Shown: positions 58,133-64,000 of the stretch, piece after piece | Position numbering within the stretch: position 1 is the stretch's first letter | How the letters are laid out: each line of letters begins with the position of its first letter | Origin: Azophilus sp965215035 | GTDB taxonomy: Bacteria; Pseudomonadota; Gammaproteobacteria; Pseudomonadales; Azotimanducaceae | Assembly: GCA_965215035.1 (NCBI GenBank) | Contig: OZ244040.1 | Coordinates: 2,542,001-2,606,000 of the forward strand | Direction of reading: 5' to 3' | Length of the DNA: 64,000 nucleotides | Notes under the pieces: generated by a model | The model's database searches: none | What the model was told of the DNA's origin: nothing | What the model saw: the letters and a program-made list of their open reading frames with translations, nothing else | Program-made: the position numbers and the translations under genes

Positions 58133-59830
58133 TCAACCCGATGACCGTGACGCCCCGCCGGCTAGGTGCAAATCCGGCAAGGGGTGCTTTGCCCGCTGCC
58201 GGGTCGGCTTGAGCAGGGTGCGGGTGACGGCGATGAGTTCCCGTCCGTCCACGGTTTCGGCTGTATGGGTTGAGTAGAGCCCGCGGTTCAGCCGGTCGAG
58301 CAGCCGCTGGCCGTCTTCATGTTGACGGATGGTCGCCACGGTTCGGTCGGGTGCCGTCTGCCAGCGGGCACCGAGATGCCGGAGCCAAGCATCGCGCATG
58401 GATTTGGCATCGCCTTGCCGACAGGCCGCGACCAGCGCATTCCAGGAAGGCGCCGCGCTTCGGCGGGAAGGCTCAGTGTTGGGCTTAGTGCCTCGCCGGC
58501 GCATGGCGAGCCAGGTCGTCGCCCAGCCGGCGAAGGCGAAGACGACGGCGGTCAGTGCCAGCAGCCGGAGAGGATAGGGGGTACCGGCCGGGTTTGCCGC
58601 GGTTGTGGTTTCGGCTGCCGGGCGCTCGTTCGCCGTGACGGGGTCCCTCGACCGGGGCGTTTGCGCAGGCGGCGGGTTCCCGGTGATGTGCGCCTGCCCG
58701 GTATCCGCCGTGGCTATCCGCACGCGCTCGTTGGCGGTATCCCACCAAGTGAGACGGAGTTCGGGCAGGGGCACCGCTCCGGGTGCAACCGGGACAATGG
58801 AGTAGTCCTGTACCCGGGTGCCCAGCACATCCCCGGCCGGGGCGTTCTCGGCGATTTGCACCGGTTCCGGGTACTGCTTGAAGTATGCCTCGGGCAGCCC
58901 CGGGGCGAGGGGGGGAATGGCCGACCCGGTGTTGCCGGTAACCTCGATGGTCAACTTCCGGCGCACGGGTTCGCCTAGGTCGAAAGCCAGGGTGGCGGGT
59001 TGCCAAAGATCCCGGATGGCAACCTGCCTGGCCGGCAGCCAGGGCTGGTCCGCCGGGTATGCGGCCGGCACCGGCAGCACATCGAGGCGCAGTTCCGGCG
59101 TGCTGACCCGGATGCCGGAGCGGCGCGTCTGCCCGCGGCTCTGAAGCTGCACGGAACTGGTCACCGATATCTCCGGGATGAACAGGGGCCCGCTCTGCTC
59201 GGGGAAAATGGCATAGCGCTGCTCCAACACGCCGTAGCGGCCCTCGGGCCTCGCGTCGGTTGTGGAGCGGGTTTCGCCCACCGGGACGACCACGGCGTTC
59301 GGTATATCGGGTACGCCCGGCAGGTCGCTGTAGATCTGCACGCCGCTCGCATAGTAGAGGCGCCGGGTCAGCAGCGCCTGGGCCTGCACGTAGACCGGGT
59401 TGGGGGAGACATCGACCTCGAAGAACACCATCCGATCGATGGCCCGCCTGACCTCCGGCGCCAGCGGACGGACGGTCACCCGTAGTGGTGAGCTGGATTG
59501 GCCGGCAATGGTAAGCGCCGGAATTTCCAGGGTGCCCGTTCGTTTGGGGCGCAGGTTGACCTGGTACTCGACCCAACTCTGCACCCGCCCGTTGACGCTC
59601 TGGAACTGGCTCGATGTGTTGGTGCCCAGCACCTCGAAGTCCCGGCCCAGGGCACCGAGGTCGAGGCGCTCGGTCTGGCTGGCGCCATCCACGCGCAGCG
59701 TCAGCCGGACAGACTCCATCTCGTCGACAACCGGGGGGTCGACCCGGGCCTGCACGGCGGGGTTGGCAGCCCCCGGGAACAACATGGGCACCAGGCCCCA
59801 GGCGATGAACGCCACCGTTGGCAGGGTCAT
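58133..59830 (-). CDS. batD: BatD family membrane protein
   Basis: The 565-residue protein starts with a signal peptide (MTLPTVAFIAWGLVPMLFPG). It has the repeated Ig-like regions of BatD (VDPPVVDEMESVRLTLRVDG, RTGTLEIPALTIAGQSSSPL, FFEVDVSPNPVYVQAQALLT) and a C-terminal membrane helix (LRLLALTAVVFAFAGWATTW) followed by a cytoplasmic tail. BatD works with BatA/BatB in a MoxR-associated envelope system of uncertain function. It is the last gene of the operon; the ATG at 59830 lies 29 bp after the stop of batB. Confidence 0.88.
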   Translation of the reverse strand: MTLPTVAFIAWGLVPMLFPGAANPAVQARVDPPVVDEMESVRLTLRVDGASQTERLDLGALGRDFEVLGTNTSSQFQSVNGRVQSWVEYQVNLRPKRTGTLEIPALTIAGQSSSPLRVTVRPLAPEVRRAIDRMVFFEVDVSPNPVYVQAQALLTRRLYYASGVQIYSDLPGVPDIPNAVVVPVGETRSTTDARPEGRYGVLEQRYAIFPEQSGPLFIPEISVTSSVQLQSRGQTRRSGIRVSTPELRLDVLPVPAAYPADQPWLPARQVAIRDLWQPATLAFDLGEPVRRKLTIEVTGNTGSAIPPLAPGLPEAYFKQYPEPVQIAENAPAGDVLGTRVQDYSIVPVAPGAVPLPELRLTWWDTANERVRIATADTGQAHITGNPPPAQTPRSRDPVTANERPAAETTTAANPAGTPYPLRLLALTAVVFAFAGWATTWLAMRRRGTKPNTEPSRRSAAPSWNALVAACRQGDAKSMRDAWLRHLGARWQTAPDRTVATIRQHEDGQRLLDRLNRGLYSTHTAETVDGRELIAVTRTLLKPTRQRAKHPLPDLHLAGGASRSSG

Positions 59831-59859
59831 TGCCGGATGCCGTCCCTGGCCTGAATTCC

Positions 59860-61620
59860 TCACCAGATTTTCCGTGGCCGAGGCTGCTCGCCGCGCCGGG
59901 CGCGTAGATTGCTTTCGTATTGGAACTTGCGCCGCAAGAGCCCCCCGGGGTCGTCCGGTACCCGCCGCAGCCATTGCTCCAGCGCCTCGCGCTGCTCATC
60001 CCGGGCGGCCTCGTCCGCCAGTGCCTGGGTTTGCTGCTGATCCGCGCCCGCTTGGGATTGCTCCGCCTGCGGCTGCCCCTGTTGCCCGGCATCGTTCCGC
60101 TCCTGTTCGGATGCGTCCTGTTGCTCGTCCCCGGGTGGCTGTTGCTCGTCCGCGGCGCCATCCTGGGGCTGCCGCGAATTCTGCGGGTCGCCGCCGCCCG
60201 CGTTCTGCCGTTCCTGGTTGTCCTGCGCGGAAGCCTGCTGCTGTTGTGTCTTAAGCTTCTCCACCAGCGCCCTGTTGAAGGCGGCGTCCTCGTGGCCCGG
60301 TGCCTCGTCGAGTGCGGCGTCGTAGGCGCGAATCGCGCCGTCGAAGTCGCCCAGATGGGCAAGCGCGTTGCCGAGGTTGTAGTGGTCGTCCGGTGTGCCG
60401 GTGTCGGCTTGTGCTTGGGCTGTCCAACCTTCCGCGGCGTTCGCGTAGTTCTCGCTGCGATAGTTGGCGGCGTTGCGCCACCGCCGGTCATCGAACAGTT
60501 CCGCCGCCCGTTCCGGCTCACCCTCACCAAGCGCCCGCAACGCCTGCTGATCCCGGCGCTGCCACAGATCGTCCCAGAGTCCGGCCTGGGCGGGCAAGGG
60601 CACCAGGGCAACCAGCACACAGACCAGCCAGCCGCGCCGGAATCCCAGCAGCAGGGGGGGCAGCAGCACCAGGGCCGCCCAGTAGCCCAGGTCGTTCCAG
60701 GTATCGAACTCGCGCCCAACCTCGATGGTGGCGTCCTCCCGGGGCATCGGGGTGCCCAGCAGGTACTCGATGTCGGCATCGCCAACCCCAAGGGTTCGAT
60801 AGCGGCCGTGGCAGAGCCGGGCTGCCGTGGCGAGCCGGTCTTCGTCGAGGCGGGCGTGGACGACCTCGCCCTGCTCGGTCTGCAGAAAGCGGCCGGGCCG
60901 ATCGGCAAAATCCAGGGGAATCGGGGCCCCCTCGGGCGTGCCGACGCCCAATACCGACAGCGGGAACTGCACATCGCTGAAATCGGTTACATCGGCCAGC
61001 CGGTCGATGCCGTCGGTGACCAGCAGGATGCGGCCCTGGTTTCTATGGGCATTGCCAAGAAGCTGGTGGGCGAGGGCCATCGCGGCCCCGGTGTTGCTGC
61101 CCGGCACCGGCATCATCTCCGGGCTCAGCGGGTTCAGCAGGTTCTCGATGGTGTGCGTATCGTCGGTCAGGGGCGCGACGGTATGCGCATCGCCGGCATA
61201 GGCCACTAGGGCCGTGAAACCCTCGGCGCGACCCCGCAGCGCGTCCGCGATCTTGTGCTTAGCCCGCACCAGCCGCGACGGCGCTAGGTCTTCGGCGAAC
61301 ATCGACAGCGACAGGTCGAACAGGATGACCAGCGCGTCCTCCTTCTCTTCGACGGGCCGGGGTAGCTGCTCCCAGGTTGGGCCGGCGAGGCCCAGGGTAC
61401 CCGCCGTCATTAGGGCTGCCAGCAGCCAGCCGAGGTGGCGCCGGCCAGACCGCGGGGAGGGTTCGAGAAGAACCGACAGCAGCTCCGGTGCCACGGCGTC
61501 CTCCCAGTGGGAAGCAGCGCTTCGGCGCCGAGCCCAGCCAATGCCCAGCCAGATCGCCGGAAGGCCCGCCAGCAACCACCAGGGGCGCAGGAAATGGAAA
61601 TCCTGCAGCAGCTCAACCAC
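59860..61620 (-). CDS. batB: BatB-type VWA protein fused to TPR domain
   Basis: The 586-residue protein has two N-terminal membrane segments (FLRPWWLLAGLPAIWLGIGW, LGWLLAALMTAGTLGLAGPT) and a VWA domain with a MIDAS site (LVILFDLSLSMFAEDLAPSR). Another membrane segment, tetratricopeptide repeats (DDHYNLGNALAHLGDFDGAI followed by RAYDAAL) and a Gln/Asp-rich tail follow. The start is a GTG at 61620 overlapping the end of batA by 8 bp; the longer open frame is a shadow of batA. Confidence 0.88.
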   Translation of the reverse strand: MVELLQDFHFLRPWWLLAGLPAIWLGIGWARRRSAASHWEDAVAPELLSVLLEPSPRSGRRHLGWLLAALMTAGTLGLAGPTWEQLPRPVEEKEDALVILFDLSLSMFAEDLAPSRLVRAKHKIADALRGRAEGFTALVAYAGDAHTVAPLTDDTHTIENLLNPLSPEMMPVPGSNTGAAMALAHQLLGNAHRNQGRILLVTDGIDRLADVTDFSDVQFPLSVLGVGTPEGAPIPLDFADRPGRFLQTEQGEVVHARLDEDRLATAARLCHGRYRTLGVGDADIEYLLGTPMPREDATIEVGREFDTWNDLGYWAALVLLPPLLLGFRRGWLVCVLVALVPLPAQAGLWDDLWQRRDQQALRALGEGEPERAAELFDDRRWRNAANYRSENYANAAEGWTAQAQADTGTPDDHYNLGNALAHLGDFDGAIRAYDAALDEAPGHEDAAFNRALVEKLKTQQQQASAQDNQERQNAGGGDPQNSRQPQDGAADEQQPPGDEQQDASEQERNDAGQQGQPQAEQSQAGADQQQTQALADEAARDEQREALEQWLRRVPDDPGGLLRRKFQYESNLRARRGEQPRPRKIW

Positions 61621-62614
61621 GGGCGGCCCGCGTATCGAGCAGAAGCAGCAGGCAGGCCAGCATCCAGGCCAAGCCAAGCGGCCAATGGTAGAGAGCCGCC
61701 ACGGGACGGTAGGTCTCCGGATCCTGCTCGACTGGCTCAAGGGCATCGATGATGGCGTAGATTTCAGCCAGGTTGCCGGTGTTCCGGGCGCGGAAGTAGC
61801 GCCCCCCGGTGGTTGCCGCAATGTGGTTGAGCGTCTCTTCGTCCAGGTCGCTGGACGGATTGACGATGCGCGCGCCCAGGCTGCCGAAGATGCCGGGCAT
61901 GCGCATTTCATCGGCGCCGACCCCGATGGTGTAAATGCGGATCGCCTCGCCCGCCGCCAGTTCCGCGGCTTTCCCCGGGGCCACCTCGCCGACATTGTTG
62001 GCACCGTCGGTGAGCAGTATGAGCACGCGGTCCGTCGCGGGGCGCTGCCGCAGTCGCTTCACGGCGAGCCCAATGGCATCACCTATGGCGGTCTTGCCGC
62101 CGGCGATGCCAACCGGCGCCTCCACCAGCAGGCGGTTCACGGTCTTCAGGTCGAAGGTCAGCGGTGCCTGCAGATAGGCGTTCGTGCCGAACAGAATGAG
62201 CCCCATGCGGTCGCCCTGCCGTGCATCGATGAAGTCGGCCACCACCTCCTTGACCACGGCCAGCCTATGGACGAGTTGCCCGCCGAGCTCCATGTCTTCC
62301 GTACCCATGCTCCCGGAGATGTCCACGGCCAGCATGAGGTCGCGCCCCGAGACCGGCAACAGCAGCGGGTCGCCCGTCCACTGTGGCCGGGCGGCAGCGC
62401 TCACCAGGGCCAGCCAAATCGTCCACAGCAACAGCACGCGCCACGGAAACCGGTGGCCGGGGCGCTCGGCCGCCTGTTCGGCCCGCAAACGGAAGGCGCC
62501 CAGGTCGGGGACGGTTAGCGCCGCCTGCCGCTCGTCGGCGGCGCGCCACAGCCAACGCACCATGAGCGGCAGCGGTAGCAGCGCGAATGCGTAGGGCCAA
62601 AGCCACTCGATCAT
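61613..62614 (-). CDS. batA: BatA-type VWA membrane protein
   Basis: The 333-residue protein starts MIEWLWPYAFALLPLPLMVR and has a VWA domain with the MIDAS motif DLMLAVDISGSMGTEDMELG. Downstream VWA strands include LILLTDGANNVGEVAPGKA, and a C-terminal membrane helix reads LGLAWMLACLLLLLDT. It probably anchors the complex in the inner membrane. The ATG overlaps the stop of the DUF4381 gene (ATGA). Confidence 0.92.
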   Translation of the reverse strand: MIEWLWPYAFALLPLPLMVRWLWRAADERQAALTVPDLGAFRLRAEQAAERPGHRFPWRVLLLWTIWLALVSAAARPQWTGDPLLLPVSGRDLMLAVDISGSMGTEDMELGGQLVHRLAVVKEVVADFIDARQGDRMGLILFGTNAYLQAPLTFDLKTVNRLLVEAPVGIAGGKTAIGDAIGLAVKRLRQRPATDRVLILLTDGANNVGEVAPGKAAELAAGEAIRIYTIGVGADEMRMPGIFGSLGARIVNPSSDLDEETLNHIAATTGGRYFRARNTGNLAEIYAIIDALEPVEQDPETYRPVAALYHWPLGLAWMLACLLLLLDTRAARG

Positions 62615-63114
62615 GAGCCTGGCGTCCACCGCCAGCAGCGGCCGCACTCCAGGGCCAGGAAGCGGTTGATCAGGCGGTCCAGGGCCTCCGCATCGACGGC
62701 GACCTCGGGTCGGAAGCGCTCGGTGCCCAGGCACCGGCCCGGCCCATGGGAAAACGCAGCCTGTCCATAACGCCCGTCGAGGTAGCGCAACCACCCCTCA
62801 CCGGATTCGGGCCCGACACTATGGTCCTGGCGACCGTGCAGGGCGAAACGCTTCAGTAACTCGTTGGTTCGGTGCACGTACTGAGCGGGCGAGATGGACC
62901 CGCAGCGCAACTCTCGGGCAAGCTCGCGGTACAGCGTCCTGGCGGTGCGGGCGGGACGAAATCGCCGCCAGCGCCCGGCGAGTCGCCGGATCATCCAGGC
63001 AAGTACGCCCGCGAGCACCAGGGCCAGCAGCCACCAGCCGATGGCCGGCGGCCACCAGCCGGGTGCCGCCGGTAGGTGTATGTCGCGCAACTGTTGCAGC
63101 AGGGGCTGGTCCAT
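62611..63114 (-). CDS. DUF4381 membrane protein of the Bat operon
   Basis: The 167-residue protein starts MDQPLLQQLRDIHLPAAPGW and has one membrane segment (AIGWWLLALVLAGVLAWMIR). It belongs to the small DUF4381 proteins that sit between the DUF58 and BatA genes. Its role is unknown. The ATG at 63114 is chosen from the family start. Confidence 0.85.
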   Translation of the reverse strand: MDQPLLQQLRDIHLPAAPGWWPPAIGWWLLALVLAGVLAWMIRRLAGRWRRFRPARTARTLYRELARELRCGSISPAQYVHRTNELLKRFALHGRQDHSVGPESGEGWLRYLDGRYGQAAFSHGPGRCLGTERFRPEVAVDAEALDRLINRFLALECGRCWRWTPGS

Positions 63115-63187
63115 CACAGCCAGTCTCTTGGCCGACGAGTGGGCGGATGCTGCGCAGCGCCTCCGGGAGGCAGCGGGGGCTGGTGCA

Positions 63188-64000
63188 TCACAACCAGTCT
63201 CCAGGGGCGACGGGGTCATCCGTGGCATACGACAGATAGCGGATCATATAGGCCGCGCAGAACGATGCGAGCTCCGCCTCGCGCTGCTTGTGGCGCTCGG
63301 CATAACGGTGCCTCAGGCCCCTGTTGCCGGTATGGAACTGGCGGCGGGCCGCACCGTCGGTAACCGTATAGCGTCCGGCGGGGGGCAGTTCCCGTTCCAG
63401 CGGATCGGAAATGCGCATGACGGCGAGCTGGTTGTGCCGCGCCAGGGCGCGCAGAGTCTCACGCCAGGCAGTGGCGGCGGTGAGGAAATCGGAGATCAGC
63501 AGCACCCGGTAGCTGGTGTGCACCAGCCGCCGGAGCTGCCACAGGCTTTCCTGGAAATGCACCTGGGAAGCAAGGCGCGTGTTTCGATTGAGCGCCTGAT
63601 TGCTGTTGGCCAGATCCGCCAACAATCGCAGCACGGTGCCTGTGCTGCGCAAGGGCTTGTGGCTCTGGGCCGTGGCGTTGCCGATAACCAGCCCGCCCAC
63701 CCGGTCGCCGTCGGCCAGGGCCTGCCAGGCCGCGGTTGCGCCGAGTTCGGCGGCGGCCACGGATTTCAGGCGTATGCGGCTGCCAAAGAACATGCTCTGG
63801 GTCTGGTCGACGACGACCAGTGTTGGGCGCTCCCGTTCCTCGCGGAAGATCTTGGTGTGCGGTTTGTTCTTGCGCGCCGTCACGCGCCAGTCGATGGTGC
63901 GGATATCGTCCCCGGGTTGATAGAGCCTGACCTCCGAGAAGTCGATGCCGCGCCCGCGCAGTTTCGATAGTCGCGTGCCGGCAACCGCGCCCAGCCGCAC
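63188..64000 (-). CDS. DUF58 protein of the Bat operon (start beyond the window)
   Basis: The last 270 residues are visible, starting in LGAVAGTRLSKLRGRGIDFS and EVRLYQPGDDIRTIDWRVTA, the DUF58 signature. A VWA-like part follows (LVVVDQTQSMFFGSRIRLKS, YRVLLISDFLTAATAWRETL). The gene continues past base 64,000, where a MoxR ATPase gene is expected in this type of operon. It is the first visible gene of the minus-strand operon DUF58-DUF4381-batA-batB-batD. Confidence 0.92.
   Translation of the reverse strand: MRLGAVAGTRLSKLRGRGIDFSEVRLYQPGDDIRTIDWRVTARKNKPHTKIFREERERPTLVVVDQTQSMFFGSRIRLKSVAAAELGATAAWQALADGDRVGGLVIGNATAQSHKPLRSTGTVLRLLADLANSNQALNRNTRLASQVHFQESLWQLRRLVHTSYRVLLISDFLTAATAWRETLRALARHNQLAVMRISDPLERELPPAGRYTVTDGAARRQFHTGNRGLRHRYAERHKQREAELASFCAAYMIRYLSYATDDPVAPGDWL

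Noticed and set aside
58485..60974. Minus-strand frame of 829 codons across batB and batD
   Set aside because: Alternative phase of the Bat genes, Arg/Pro-rich with no domain; real genes have clear VWA, TPR and BatD features.

Overview
The window is high-GC DNA with tightly packed genes, many ATGA overlaps and frequent GTG/TTG starts. The gene set points to a gammaproteobacterium: SelO, a TonB-dependent receptor, a BatA/BatB/BatD operon, M1 aminopeptidase N, PaaABCE/PaaX, CysE, NadK and XdhC. No rRNA or tRNA gene was seen, so the exact lineage is open; an uncultured marine or host-associated lineage is my guess only.

Bases 1-28,000 look like an accessory island. It carries a Fic AMPylase inserted next to an rluB-type fragment, an AAA ATPase with a C-terminal nuclease-like domain, and a complete diversity-generating retroelement (DGR). 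The DGR has an FGE/C-type-lectin-fold target with a variable repeat, an Avd protein, a reverse transcriptase and a template repeat. After it come an Rpn nuclease, two further stand-alone ATPases (DUF4143 and DUF234 types, each behind an inverted repeat), an AddB/AddA-like nuclease-helicase pair, an AAA+PIN pair, a lone IS3 orfA and many gene fragments (epimerase, AbiEii, antitoxin, Fic, hydantoinase). Within the island sit a more ordinary thioesterase, SDR and TonB receptor.

Bases 27,500-45,000 are mostly core and catabolic genes. They include an endonuclease III-like protein, a VOC protein, an SDR, a hydratase of the HpaH type, thioredoxin reductase, SelO, the phenylacetyl-CoA epoxidase cluster paaABCE with its repressor paaX (paaD is absent), GST, a FrnE-type DsbA, CysE, NadK and a MocA/XdhC pair.

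Bases 44,966-57,999 hold a decayed tandem duplication. Unit A is a PQQ-type sugar dehydrogenase/cytochrome c fusion, dprA, recQ-PRTase and a pepN 5' stub. Unit B is a second dehydrogenase copy, a recQ remnant, remnants of a PHP-ATPase and an AlbA_2-type gene, and intact pepN. The first dehydrogenase contains a run of 22 G that puts its signal peptide out of frame, as at a phase-variable locus. The right end (58,133-64,000) is a Bat operon (DUF58, DUF4381, BatA, BatB-TPR, BatD) cut by the window edge.

Repeated themes are slippage-type repeats (a TCAC tetranucleotide tract, G22, a 45-bp tandem duplication in the DGR target), small dispersed palindromic elements (a 77-bp pair, a 65-bp pair, a 106-bp element) and gene fragments joined by deletions. 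The most notable system is the DGR, in which adenine-specific mutagenesis can be read directly by comparing template and variable repeats.
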